A stretch of DNA of 64,000 nt, from the NCBI GenBank assembly GCA_030734395.1, contig JAUZTG010000012.1, forward strand, positions 1,054,001 to 1,118,000. The letters run 5' to 3'. The stretch comes from Sarocladium kiliense. Taxonomy: Eukaryota > Ascomycota > Sordariomycetes > Hypocreales > Sarocladiaceae. The notes beneath the pieces were generated by a model. That model was not told the origin of the DNA and did no database searches. It saw only the letters and a list, made by a program, of their open reading frames with translations. Each line of letters starts with the position of its first letter. Position 1 is the stretch's first letter. The position numbers and the translations under genes were made by a program. Shown piece by piece: positions 36,016 to 47,624 of the stretch.

Positions 36016-38516
36016 TCCAGCCACGGAAGGTGGGAGCCACTGGAGCCACTTGGTGGTCAGGTAAGCCTGCAGCGGGCGGGAAGGGAGGAGGGAGGGCGGA
36101 GGCCGGCTTACGAGGGATGGGATCCATTAGATGCCTGAGGCTGGAAGCAACGTGAGCCCACCTAAATCAGGGGCTCAGGGGCACGTGCCTTAGCAGCGCA
36201 GGGCGAGAGGGCACGTAGCGTTTGTATGTTGACCCCACTATTTGGGTACGTCTGCGATGCGCGATCCTGTTAGTAGCAGGACCAAACATGCCTCCGGGGG
36301 CTGAGGCACCGTAATCTGGTGCATTGCCCCACTCCCAACGGAGGGGACAGCCGCCTATTGAAGCGGCCTGAAATAGCTCCAAGCCGCCTGAAGTAGCCTG
36401 AAGTAGAGTGCAGCGGCCGCCCCCTACACTTTCCGTAAATAGGGGCTGGAACACGCCTGGACCGCGCCGCCCCAAAGGATGTGGCCGGAGGATGATAAGG
36501 TGCGCTCCCAGTGGATGGGGTACGCTCCCATTGCACTGCCGCAGGATCCAGGCCACCACTGCAGGCCTGTGGCACGCCATGTACAGTGACGCCTGGCGCC
36601 ATCCTTCGTACACGCTCCATTCCCTTCTACTGCAGCCTCTCCACCAACCTGAGCCATCATCATCATCCGCATCCACACGGGAACGGAGTCAATACGACCA
36701 GATCCCTCCACTTGGCTTGGCCCCCTCGCAGCCTGTCCTTCCGTCCTTCCAATCCTTCGCCTTCTGTGGGATTCTGATCTACGCGTCAGCCATGGCCTCA
36801 TATCTTTCCGCTGATGCAAGACATGTCCCGTCTAGTGTGCGGTAGCTTACTTTTTCCTTGCCTTACCTCACGCTCCCTTGATTCCAACTGCGTCATGTCT
36901 AGGGCTGATTGACTGACGGCCGCACAGCCATAGACACACAGATGCACGATCCTAGAACAAAGGTACGAATGGCCAAATCCTGTCAGCCAATCCTCACGTA
37001 CAACGTACAATGGCGTACTTTGGCGAGTACCACGCCCGCCACAAGCACGCCTCGTACGGCCTCGATTCTTCCGATTCGCACTGTCACATTCCGTCAGAGG
37101 AATAAACTCCAGCCAGACCTTCTCCGTCCTGAGCCCAATTTGGCAGGCCAGAATCCGGACCCTGAGAGCATTGTCTGGACCCCTGGACAAAGTAGTGCCG
37201 CCCCCCGGAATGATCAACGCCGTGCCGGAACCTCAACTCACCTACCTGTCTTGGGCCTCTCCGGAAGATCGCCTGTCCACCTCCGCTCAGGCCAAGCTCA
37301 ACGGTGCATCAGTGTGAAACATTTGATTGAGCCCCAAATCTATCCTAGTGCCATGTTTTGCTCAGTCTCCATACATCCGCATCTGGCCGTACTATATGCT
37401 TCAATGGTACTACCGTACGAGTATCATGGATTATCCGACTATGCTTCAGAGACCCTTCGGGCCCTTCTTGGGGGCGAATAAAGGCTCGGCATTGTCTCCA
37501 GCCTCAAGAGCCTCCGCTTCTGAGCCAAGCGAGTCTCCTCGGCTCTTTCTTCCGACCATCAGTGATCTTTGCACTTAGATCCCTCTCCTCTCGTCACTCA
37601 TCTTTTAGTTAGCGAACTCCATACTCTGTTACTGCCGAGACTCACCGTGGTGCTGAGTATTGGGGCGATAGTGCGCTATTGCGGCGCTTCATCGATGCAG
37701 GATCCTGAGAGTGCTGCCAAGGAACACCAGTATGCTGCTCACTTCATAAAGAACAAGGCTCTGGTCCTAGGCTTGCTCTCACTCCTCTTGCTCTACACGC
37801 TCCCAAGTCTCGCACTCTTCCTGCTCCCTTTGTTGACGAGCACAATGCCCCTCGTCAGGATACTCCTTGTCGTTCGCGGACTGCTTCCTGGCGTCGCCGT
37901 TGATCAATGCGCACCTGCACAGCTTTGATCTTCTTTTCTTTGTTCTTTCGATAAACGTAGCTTTTTACCCCATCAGGCTGTTCAGGGAAAGACATATTAG
38001 CGCCCACACTCCCGGTTGCAGCAAGCCAGTCGCTTCTTATTTTAGTCTGGGCGCCAAAACGCCAATAACTCAACAAAAAGCGGCTGTGGCTGAGTTTATG
38101 AAGCTTCTCAGTTCTCTACTCCCGGTTTCAGTCGATTAGCATTTACCACGGGGTCCGCAGGAGCGCCAGTGTACCAGACAACGCGCAAGGTAAGACAGTG
38201 CAGCCGCGCCTATTGTAGGATTGGGTTGCGCATACTATACTGCGCCCTGGCTGATTATTCACTGCGCACATTGCGACGCAGCCTTCAATAAGCACTGTTT
38301 TGCATGGGCAGTGTCCAGTATCATCTCCATGGCCAACTGCAAAGGTCGTGGAGCAGGAGCTACATCATGATAAGAGTGCCACGAAATGCAGTTGAACCTG
38401 GAACATCCTTGAGTACGATTCCTAACTCAGCTTCCTATCGGCATGTGAATGGGCTTGATTACGGAGGGTTGATTTACCCGTATGCCTGGGGAGGGAACCC
38501 ATTCCCACCGCTCACC
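36016..38516. other. intergenic, no confident gene
   Basis: This 2.5 kb stretch upstream of hacA has several frames of 100-190 codons, all without recognisable domains. At 37.7-38.1 kb two opposing small frames overlap: plus 37696..37928 with a hydrophobic stretch, and minus 37855..37995, a Lys/Arg-rich MSFPEQPDG start. Neither can be preferred. Confidence 0.4.
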
Positions 38517-38747
38517 TTACGGTCTGGCCTTGGGCTGAGGAGAGGGTTTGGGCTTGGGTGGATTCGGCTCAGGTCCGTAGGGACCTGGCCCACGGTGAGG
38601 TATCCTGCCGCAGTTAAGGCATCTCGGCTCCTTTAGGGGTACTTCAAACCCGCAAGTTCTGCACCTGAAATTGAAATAACCCATCAAGATCAAGAAAATG
38701 CAAGCAATCGGTGCAACAAGGATGAGAAAAGGTCTGGGACAGGTCAC
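38517..38747 (-). CDS. possible membrane-anchored zinc-ribbon microprotein
   Basis: A 76-codon frame has an N-terminal hydrophobic helix (FLILVAPIACIFLILMGYF). A CRTC-x11-CLNC zinc-ribbon-like pair follows, then a Pro/Lys-rich tail. Two CxxC knuckles at regular spacing are unlikely to arise by accident, but length and isolation leave it uncertain. It resembles the frame at 39130..39318 in layout: CxxC pair, then a Pro-rich tail. Function is unknown. Confidence 0.5.
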   Translation of the reverse strand: MTCPRPFLILVAPIACIFLILMGYFNFRCRTCGFEVPLKEPRCLNCGRIPHRGPGPYGPEPNPPKPKPSPQPKARP

Positions 38748-39129
38748 AGAAAGGTTGTAAATAATGTTGCCGATAAGAGGGCTCTAGCCTGGCTTCAAGA
38801 TGGGAAATTTATAGCGCTTCGTCTCCATATAGTAGGTCCACTGAAGTGTTACTCACACGAAGACCATGGTTGATTCACGACGATCTGCGAACCTAATTAC
38901 GGTACGCATGGTGTCTGTTTGACCCATGATAGCATGTGTATTCTCATTCGCATCACCCACAGCTTGGTTCGCGGTCCCCATGATGACCTTCGACGATGTT
39001 CTGAGCCCGTTGAGTATCCTCGAAACGTGGCTACTACCTAACCCGAAATCTGACTGAGCTAGCTGTTAAAGAGTTTTTCTTTTCCACTGAATCCAGAGGT
39101 GCTCAACCCATGCTGCTCGTCTTTTCTTG
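38748..39129. other. gap between the two microprotein frames
   Basis: These 382 nt hold no recognisable feature; this is presumably the leader of the 38517..38747 frame. Confidence 0.35.
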
Positions 39130-39318
39130 CTATTGGCCAGCAGGCTGAGGTTTTGGCTCAGGCCATCCCAGTATGATTGGGCTTCGCTTCGGCCTCGTCT
39201 TCGACTCCGTCTGGGGACTCTTGCCGCAGACGGGACTTTTGCCGCAGACGGGACATTTGATATCCGTCGGTGGTACTCTAGATCCGCAGGCTGTGCACTT
39301 GAGAGCAACAGAAGGCAT
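39130..39318 (-). CDS. possible zinc-ribbon microprotein
   Basis: A 62-codon frame reads MPSVALKCTACGSRV, then KCPVCGKSPVCGKSP. It has a CxxC-x10-CxxC zinc ribbon with an extra tandem CGKSP unit, then a basic Pro-rich tail ending PEPKPQPAGQ. It is on the same strand as, and similar in design to, the frame at 38517..38747 but lacks the membrane helix. The duplicated VCGKSP comes from a short direct repeat in the DNA (about 39223-39250). Confidence 0.5.
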   Translation of the reverse strand: MPSVALKCTACGSRVPPTDIKCPVCGKSPVCGKSPQTESKTRPKRSPIILGWPEPKPQPAGQ

Positions 39319-39761
39319 CGAGATTGTGTTTACGGATCACGGTCAAAGGAGCGAATAGAGAGAATAGAAATTAATTACACAGGGTTCGAGATGCAAAGCA
39401 AGTAAACCAGATGTGATGTGTATGAGTGATAGTGCTCCTCAGGCTCAGGGCAGGTGGGGAACAGTGATGACGGTCACCCTTGCACGTGACAGATTGGGCA
39501 ACAGGAAGAAGCCAATGGAAGGTTGTGAGAAAGAGGCGTGGATCGATTCAAAAAGAATAAAAAGTAATTTCGCTGGGGTTTCTGGATTCCTGGGAGGCAG
39601 TTCCACCATATCCGCTTTATAGAAGCACGCAGCTATGCGGTCTACTTGTCGACGGGTTGCTCAGATGTTATCGCTGGGTGATTCATTATGCACTGCGACC
39701 CAGATCTCGTTGCAGATGATGGCCGAACCGACTCAAGATATCATTGCCATTCACTGGTCAT
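39319..39761. other. intergenic region
   Basis: This 443-nt stretch lies upstream of the microprotein frame and downstream of the DUF427 stop. No feature is recognised. Confidence 0.35.
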
Positions 39762-40302
39762 TCAGAGTTCCGGATCTCGATTCCCATGACGACCCTTGAC
39801 GATGCCCTCCATCTCACTTGTCACCCAACCACCATAGAAGTCGCCAGGCTGTGGCTCGACCTTCTCACCATCGACAAAGCAATCCCATGGGCCAGCATAG
39901 AAAGATAGATAGCCCTTGATAGGTTCAAATCTAGATGTCGGATTCTCATAGGACCAAATGCGGTTCGAAACCTTCTGCTTCCCATCGGGCGATGTGACGG
40001 TATAGTAAGTCGCAGCACCTTTCCACTCACACCAAGACCTGCGGCTGGTGGTAGTCAGGGGGAGCTTCATGGCTGATCGAGGAAGGTAATAAGCTATCGA
40101 ATCGGATTAGGAGATCTTCTGCAACTCAGAGAAACTTCTAGATCAGCATACTGGGAGGATGGTGAGTCTCGAGAACCCAGTACGCATCGTTGGTATCAGC
40201 CACAACATGGCCGTCCCAGGTGATTTGGAGGTGACGGGAAATCTTGTCAAGTCTCGGAGGTCGAGGAAAGCTCTGCACGTTCATCTTAGCTCTCATTGCC
40301 AT
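39762..40302 (-). CDS. DUF427 domain protein
   Basis: Two exons on the minus strand, 40302..40152 and 40093..39762, join across a 58-nt GTATGC...TAG intron to give 160 residues. The sequence follows the DUF427 pattern: NVQSFPRPPRLDKISRHLQITWDGHVVADTNDAYWVLETHHPPTYYLP, then SWCEWKGAATYYTV, then WSYENP and GYLSFYAGPWDCFVDGEKV, and an ending with GDFYGGWVTSEMEGIVKG. The family is a small beta-rich fold found in bacteria and fungi whose reaction is not established. Three in-frame Mets lie at the start (40302, 40296, 40284); the first is used. It is divergent from the ESCRT-III gene. Confidence 0.88.
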
Positions 40303-40708
40303 ATTTGCTGTGCTGCGACACGTGAATTCAGTGTTTCTTGCGCAGAGTTAGAGGTAGGACATTCGGTTTTGGTGTCGTTGTCATGGACTTACACGGTACC
40401 CTGGATGTGGCTGGTGTTCTTAGACACTGTGGCGGTGCACCCCCACGACTCATGTTGCGTCACTTTGTGGCGCCCGGTAGACAACCACGCCTCCATCGAC
40501 TCAGCCAGCATTGCCTAACCTTTCCCATCACCTCAGTTTTGCCCATCCTGCAGCCTGCTCTGCTGATACCACTCATCGAACAGCGACCAGTCTCCCGTCA
40601 CTATCGCCTCGGCACACCGACAGAAACCGTCACTCTAGTCTAACAGGCATCCTCTATCTTGACCCCGCCCTTCCCCGATAACCAGAACTCCCCATCACCG
40701 CCACCACC
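40303..40708. promoter_or_regulatory. divergent promoter, DUF427 gene / ESCRT-III gene
   Basis: These 406 bp between divergent starts have C+T-rich plus-strand sequence just before the ESCRT gene. No specific site is claimed. Confidence 0.45.
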
Positions 40709-41430
40709 ATGAACAACCGTCAGCTCGAGCGCGACATGAAGGTCGAGTTCAACGCGCGTTTCCAGGCTAAGCAAGCACGCCGCGAGGCACAAAAGGCCGC
40801 CAAACAGGACCCCATCCTCAAGAAGCAGATCCAGGACCTGCTCAAGAAGGGCGAGACCCAGAAGGCCTACCAGAAGGCCAAGATGCTGCTGTCCAAGCAG
40901 GCCCTCGCTCAGCAGATGGACCAGATGGCCGATATGGCCGAGCTGTCGGCTTCGCAGATCCAGGCCAACAATGCCATGAACCGCATGACGCATATGATGG
41001 CCTCGTCCTCGCGCGTCATGAACGCTGCGCAGAAGAACACCAACCCAGAGAAGGTACGAAGATGCAAACACAAACCATCACACGCCCCTTGTTTCCCCTG
41101 CACTCTCTCCAATAACGGTCCTCATCTAACACAATGCACCTTCAACAGACCCTCGGTACCCTCGAGCAATTCCGCCAACAAAACGAAGAATACGCCATGT
41201 CCAACGGCATCTACCAAGACGCAATCACTCAGTCCACCTCTACCCAGGTCGGCGAGGACGCCGTCCACGAACTCCTCGGTAAGCTCGCCGACGATGCCGG
41301 TCTCGAGCTCAGCAAGGAGCTCAGCCAGGCTACACCCGCTGCTACAGAGCCGCAGTCGGCCGTGGCGAATGAGCCATCGGCTGAGGAGGAGGATAAGCTG
41401 CAGCAGAGGCTGCGTGCTTTGCGCGCGTAA
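40709..41430 (+). CDS. ESCRT-III Snf7-family subunit, Did2/Vps46 (CHMP1)-like
   Basis: Two exons, 40709..41053 and 41149..41430, encode 208 residues; the 95-nt intron is GTACGA...CAG in phase 0. The N-terminal 115 residues are a highly charged helical hairpin rich in Lys, Arg and Gln, as in the Snf7 core. A central TLGTLEQFRQQNEEY helix follows, then an ELLGKLADDAGLEL segment. The extreme C-terminus EEEDKLQQRLRALRA is a MIM1 motif that binds the Vps4 MIT domain. The ending matches Did2/CHMP1 best; other MIM1 members (Vps2, Vps24) are less likely. The role would be late endosome vesicle budding and Vps4 recruitment. The subfamily call is an inference. Confidence 0.82.
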
Positions 41431-41713
41431 AGGGACACAGTGGTATAGGGCAGCTGCAGGTCTTCTCGCTGAGACATAGGCATGCACTCTTGTATCTGGA
41501 GATGATGGAATGACGATAAGATGATTGTGCGGTTTGGTGGATTGCGGTGTTTTCGTCTTGAAGTTTACTATATTGCAACGGCGTTGAGGGTTCTGGGCTT
41601 TTGGCTTCATTCATTACACAAGACAAATACAAGTGACAACATGGGAACGTTGTCCACATCTGTTCATCATCCATCTATGTTTATTAGCGACACCGTCGTC
41701 TGTCATGTCCCCA

Positions 41714-44700
41714 TTACATGTACAGACTCGCCACCGCCGTGATGTCCCTTTTAATCATCTCCTGCGCCGTCTGCATCTTCTGATACAACTCCGGATCGCC
41801 CACAATCCTCGCCGCATTCTTCACCTCCCTACATGTTTCGTCCAGCCTGGTAATCGTCCTCACAATTGTTCCCTCCAACACGTCCGTCAAGCCCGTGATA
41901 TTCTTGAAGCTCATGCCTCTCGCCCACTCGTACACCACTTCCATGAGGCCAAAGCGCGGACGGCTGACAAAGTCGTTGGAGTCGTCTGCGGACTGGATGA
42001 CTTGCAGGCGAGTCTGTACGTCGTTGACTTTTTCGGAGATGGCGATGATGGTATCACGGCCGCGTTCAAGGTTACCTGTCAGGGTTGGTTCGCTCTGGGT
42101 CTTCTCCTGGAATACGAAGGAGGAGAGCAGGGCGGCGATTTCAGCGGGCTCGAAATCCGCGAGGACATTGTCCAGGATGAGCTCTGTGAGGACGAGTTCG
42201 TCGCCCGAGTGGACTTCGCAGGCGACTTTGCCTTTGAGTTGGATGCGGGTTGCGTCGTCGATGAAGCCGAGTTCCTTGAGGACCTGGACGCGTTGTTCGT
42301 AGTCGGGGAGGAGTTGGAGGTTTTGGTCCGAGAGGGACTGTTTAAGGTTGGAGATGTGTTCCTTGATAAGCCATTCATCGTGACACATGGCGAACTGTTT
42401 CTTGGCGTTAGCTGCGGAAGTCTTAAAGGGATGAGATGAACATGGTTTCACTTACATGCTTCAAGAAGCTAGGGCACTGCACTGCAGGTGAGTGGCTGAT
42501 CGTCTTCACCAGCTCGACTCGTTCTTCAATCATCTCCTGCAGCTGCAAGCTCTTGATCTTTCCCATGTCCATCTCCTCGAAACGATCATCCCACGAAGCG
42601 CAGATCTCCTGAAGCCGCGTGTTCGCCTGGGTCATCGCATCACCGCCCTGGAAGATCTCGGGAATAATGCCCTTGGTCACCCATCTCGTCAAGCACTCGA
42701 TATCGCTCAGCGGCACGAACACGTTCTTAGTTTGTAGGCGACGCTTGCCCTGGGGTAGCTTGTGGAGGTACTTCCTGAAGGCAGGGATGAACGGTAGTTG
42801 GTCGGTAGCATCGCGGCGGTCTCGTGATGGTCTGACGGCACAGACGTGAACCACTGGCTCGTCGGCAGAACCCTTGGGACTGACGCCGTCGCTCAAAAGA
42901 ATACCTGCCGTTCTGATACCGTCCCAGTTGAAGACGACCACACGGTTCCGACAGAACATGCGCTTGCCAAGAGGAATGTTCATGATACCTTTGTATAACT
43001 TTGTCGTCGTGTCCTTAAAGTCCTGCGCCGCTTGGTGGCAGGCGTCCATCGACTCGTCGCAAATGCTGCAAGGCTCTCGTTTCACCTTGGCCAGATCCGC
43101 CTGTGCGATCTTCACGTCCTTTTCGTGCTCAGGAAGGAGCTGCTGGGTAGCATGCTCCGAGAAGCTTCGCTTAATCATCTCCTCGATCTTCAAAGCCTCT
43201 ACTCGCAGCAAGTTCAGGATCATGTTATATGTGAGGCGGAATTGCGATCGCAGCTTGGATGGCTCTCCGAGAATCATGTTGCGCAAGTCTGCCGCGGGAG
43301 GAACATCATCGGTCCCGCCTGGTGGGACAATGATGACGGATCCAACGGTGTCCAGGCCACGACGACCGGCACGACCGGCCATCTGCGTGTATTCACCTGG
43401 CAGTAGGTTTCGGAATGAGTGACCGTCGTGTTTGCGGTAGCCTGAGAATACGACAGTTCGGGTAGGTAAGTTGAGACCCATAGCGAATGTCTCCGTCGCG
43501 AAGAGGACCTTGACAAGTGTCTGGGCAAACAAAATCTCTACCAATTCCTTAACAATTGGCAAGAGCCCACCGTGATGCACCGCAATACCGCGGCCGAGCA
43601 ACTCTCTCAGTCTCGTGATCTGTGGTAGTTGTCTGTCCTCAGGCTTGAGTCTCGCAATAGATCTCTCGATGATCATATGGATATGGCTCTTCTCCTGTGC
43701 GTTGCAAAAGTCTTGGTTGCTGAGCGCATCCGCATTCTCCTCGCAGCGCTTCTTCGAGAAGACGAAGATACATGCTGGAAGTAGAGTAGCTTTGCGAAGA
43801 TACTGAACGAGATGAACCCACAGGTTCTTGTCTTGAGCCACAGATGTGTGCCCTCCGGCTCGGCCACCACGACCCATGTGACCAGGAGCGTGGCTCGTGC
43901 GAGGAGGACCTCCTCGCCCTCTTTGCTGGTTGCCACCGCGTTGTTGCCCGCCACGGCCTCCCCTTTGCGGGCCACCCCTTTGTGGACCACCGCGCTGGCC
44001 GCCTCTTGGGTTTCCTCCGCGGGTAGCCACTGTTGTATCTGCGGCTTTGGCGGTATCCTTCCTCGTGACAGCCTGATGAGCGTCCTTCCAACCCTTCTCA
44101 ACAAACTTCTTTTCCGAGTCGACGATCTTGTAGGTGTCTTTACCTGCCCACAAGTAGTGTTCGAGTGGGACAGGTCTCTTCGGTGTTGAAATGACATAGA
44201 TATCCTTTTGTTTTGTCCTGCCAACCCAAGAGGCGAACTCGTAGGTATTCGGTACAGTGGCAGACAATAGGATCAGTGAGATATGTTGTGGTAACATGAT
44301 GATGACCTCCTCCCAAACAACACCACGCTCAAAATCGTTGACATAGTGAACCTCATCAAAAATGACAAACTCGACATCGCGGATCAGATCAGCTCCTCTG
44401 TACAACATGCTTCGTAAAATCTCCGTGGTCATGATGAGACAGCTCGCTTCCGGGTTGATTTGCACATCACCCGTGAGAATACCCACTTCGTCGAAGGTCT
44501 GTCGGAAGTCCCTGAACTTTTGATTACTCAAGGCTTTGATGGGTGAGGTATAGATTGCCTTGGTCATGTGTCGAGCAGCGAGAGCGATGGCGTACTCTGC
44601 AACAACGGTCTTTCCGGCAGAGGTATGAGCAGCAACGAAGACGGAATCGCCGTTCTCGAGATGGTATACGGCCTCCTTCTGGAACGTGTCGAGCTCGAAA

Positions 44701-45614
44701 GGCCACTCGCGGGCCATATCTGGGACAAGCTCGCGGAAGTTGGTCATCTCGTGCCTGATATCGACCATGTGTGCCCACTCCTTGCCTGCTTTCCTAGCGC
44801 TGGAGGCAGCGAGCACGCCATGGGGTTCGAGAGCTGGGAATTCCACAGGGAGAATGTCGTCGATGTCGTCGCCATCCGCGTCATCCTCATCGATATCCTC
44901 AGAAGATACGCCGTTGGTGGCACCGTTGTCCTCCTTTTCGGCACCAGCAGCCTCGGGCTCTTCTTCAAGCTCCTCCTTGACAGCGTCGGCAGCGGCTTGG
45001 TCAACCTGTGTCTTCTTCTTGCTGAAGTCGATACCACGATCCATTCCCGGAGCAACGGTCAAAAGTCCATCACCACTGCCAATTTGGATGACCCGCTCGA
45101 GCCTGTTCTTCCCCGAGCCGTCGGCGTCATCTTTGGCAGCGCCAAACTGGTCTTCCATGGCAGCTGTTGCCTCGATGCTGTCCAAACCACCTGGAGCAAA
45201 CGGGAAAAAGCCAGCAGCGCCCCTGACAAAGTCCGCGCGACTAGCTGGCTTTCTCAATAAGCTTGTTGAGTTCTTCGCCGTGGCACTGTTCGCCGGCAAC
45301 GTGACGTTCCGGTATCCAACCACTCTGCCTTCCAGACCTTGCCGCTGGAACCTGGTGACAGTGCGCGTTTGCGGTGGCGCAATGCGGAACAGTGACGTAT
45401 AATCAGCTTCAAAGTCCCATCTCTGCTGCAGACGATTCAGCCAATCTGTCGAGAACTGGGGTGAAGGCGAGAGGATGAGCTCCTCCAGCCGACGCTTCAG
45501 CTCATCTGCATCCTGGGGCTCATGCGTGGGCCGCTTTGACGACTGTGTTGGCTCCAGGGAGACGCCTGAGTCAGCATCGAGCTGTTGCAACAGCAAGTCG
45601 TCTATGCCAGGCAT
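41714..45614 (-). CDS. SKI2: Ski2-type RNA helicase of the cytoplasmic exosome
   Basis: Two exons on the minus strand, 45614..42456 and 42394..41714, encode 1279 residues, the normal Ski2 length; the intron is 61 nt. Motifs in order: AHTSAGKT (329-336, Walker A), DEVH (420-423), SAT (451-453), ATETFAMGLNLP (about 706-717) and QMAGRAGRRG (744-753). An RGG-rich insert (about 532-585) sits between the two helicase lobes. The C-terminal part is the DSHCT/helical region starting FAMCHDEWLIKEHI after the intron. Ski2 with Ski3 and Ski8 unwinds mRNA and feeds it to the exosome for 3'-5' decay. The start MPGIDDLLLQQLD was chosen because the 86 codons open upstream look like leader sequence. It is convergent with the ESCRT gene. 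Confidence 0.95.
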
Positions 45615-46374
45615 GATTGCGGTGGCAGAGACGCAAATTCCTGTGCGATGTCGTTTGGTGGGAGCGGAAGTGAGGGACGGTGGTTGTGAGAGGTTGGACT
45701 TTGGACGTTGGACACGAAGTGGGAGAAAAGGCTGCCCCACCATTTGCTGCCAGAAGGTGAATCGGTGACGTTGATGAGCGAGGCTGTACGTTGGTTGCCG
45801 ACAACCAAGCCGAGCAGTAAAAACATTATTTACTTTCACATTTTTGTTTGCGATTTTGGCAAAGAATTTCAAGTGAATTTTGGACGTGTTCGCGTCTTAG
45901 CATATCAATTGTTGATACTATCGTACCGTCATGATTCAATTAAGGCTTCTGATCACAGTTCAGAGCTTGGGCCTCTTACCAACGCACAATCCTGCTCCTG
46001 ATCGTACTGCATTACCTGAGTGACCATTTATCCGCCGTTGAAAGCTGGCAAATCCGAAGTGGTGCCGCTCCATTCGCTAGATATACTCACAACCAGCGGC
46101 AGACTCTTCTGGGATGGGACATGGCAATCAATGCATTGGACACAGATATCATCTTCTTCCATCAAATAAAGGCGGGTACTAATACAGGTCCGTCCCACAC
46201 ATCGACCGTCTATCACCGTCATACAAAAAAGCAGCCCGGGGCATGTGGTATGCACCCCGTTCATTAAAAAAAAGATGTTCCCCGGCCTCTGTCTCTGCCG
46301 CCTCCTATGTCTTTTCTTCCACCTCCTACTCGCTCCTTCAACCTCCTACTCGCTCCTTCAACACGCTGCACCCC
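45615..46374. other. SKI2 promoter and PDB1 3' region
   Basis: This 760-nt stretch lies between two minus-strand genes. It contains the SKI2 leader and the PDB1 3' UTR, including the tandem duplication at 46321..46360. Confidence 0.45.
46321..46360. repeat. exact 20-bp tandem duplication
   Basis: ACCTCCTACTCGCTCCTTCA occurs twice head to tail, within the likely PDB1 3' UTR (15 nt past the stop). Confidence 0.9.
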
Positions 46375-47624
46375 TTACACGCGCAGCAGCTTGGCAGCGT
46401 AGTCGGTAATCAGGTCGACGGTAGGGAAAGACATCTCCTCGAGTCCTTGGGCGTATGGGGTGGGGACATCGGAACCGGTGACACGCTGGGCGGGTGCATC
46501 GAGGTAGTCGAAGCCGTACTCCATGGTCAGGGCCAGGATCTCGGCGCTGACACCGTACATGGGGTAGCCGGACTCGACGCAGAGCAAGCGGTGAGTCTTC
46601 TTGACAGACTGGATAATGGTCTCGACATCGAGGGGCTTGATAGATCGGAGGTTGACAACCTCAACCTCAATACCGTAGTTCTTCTTGAGGTTCTCGGCGG
46701 CAGCGAGGGCCTGGCCGACAGTGCGAGAGACGGAGACCATGGTCAGGTCCTTACCGGCGCGCTCAATCTTGGCCTTGCCGAAGGGAAGGACGAAGTCGTC
46801 CTTCTGGGCAGCCTCAGACATGGGGAAGCTTTGGCCGTACATGAGCTCGTTCTCGAGGACGACGACGGGGTTGGGGTCGCGAATGGCGGCCTTGAGAAGA
46901 CCCTTGGCATCCTCAGCACTCCATGGGGAGACGACCTTGAGTCCTGGAACGCTGCCGTACCAGGCAGAGTAGTCCTGAGAGTGCTGAGCGGCGACACCGG
47001 CAGCGAAGCCGTTGGGACCACGGAAGGTGATGTTGCAAGGCTGGATACCGCCAGACATGTAGAGGGTCTTGGCGGCCGAGTTGACGACCTGATCGATGGC
47101 CTGCATGGCGAAGTTGAAGGTCATGAACTCGCACTGTAGCGACATATTGGTTAGAACCATGGTTGTCACAAAGTAGTCTGGGATCAAGGCTGCGGAAGAG
47201 CGCATTGCCCGGGGTGGCTTACAACAGGGTGAAGACCGCTGAGAGCGGCACCAACAGCGAGACCAGTGAAACCGCTCTCAGTGATGGGAGTGTCAATGAC
47301 ACGCTTCTCGCCGAAACGGTCAAGAAGGCCCTTTGTGACCTTGTAGGCGCCGTTGTACTGGGCGACCTCCTCACCCAAAATGAAGACCTTGGGGTTGGCC
47401 TCGAGCTCCTCAGCAAGAGCCTCGTTCAGGGCCTCGCGAACGGTGTACTCCTTGGTGCCATTGCCGTCAGCGTAGGACCTGAGCTGGCTGCTGCCACCGA
47501 AGTAGACTGGCCTGGCGAGTGCGCGAGAGGTCTGGGCGAGGGTTGGGGTGGTGGCGGACGTCTTGAGAGCGGCGGCGCGGGAGTTGAGAGCGAGACGAGT
47601 CGCCGGACGGAGGATGCGAGACAT
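46375..47624 (-). CDS. PDB1: pyruvate dehydrogenase E1 subunit beta, mitochondrial
   Basis: Two exons on the minus strand, 47624..47223 and 47133..46375, encode 386 residues; the 89-nt intron (GTAAGC...CAG) restores [19 protein letters not shown]. The first 55 residues are Arg/Ser/Ala-rich without acids, a mitochondrial transit peptide. After it come [83 protein letters not shown] and [15 protein letters not shown], all hallmarks of E1 beta. With E1 alpha it forms the thiamine-diphosphate enzyme that decarboxylates pyruvate and acetylates E2 lipoyl groups, making acetyl-CoA in the matrix. The length is normal and nothing is missing. Confidence 0.97.

Noticed and set aside
35534..36127. 197-codon minus-strand frame overlapping the hacA start
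   Set aside because: It runs through the hacA leader in another frame and translates C/T-rich sequence; no conserved motif.
37696..38076. Two opposing small frames with hydrophobic and basic stretches
   Set aside because: They overlap on opposite strands, neither has recognisable homology or splice support, and one must be false.
44568..45402. Long plus-strand frames opposite SKI2 (230 and 238 codons)
   Set aside because: They are antisense shadows of the strongly coding SKI2 exon.
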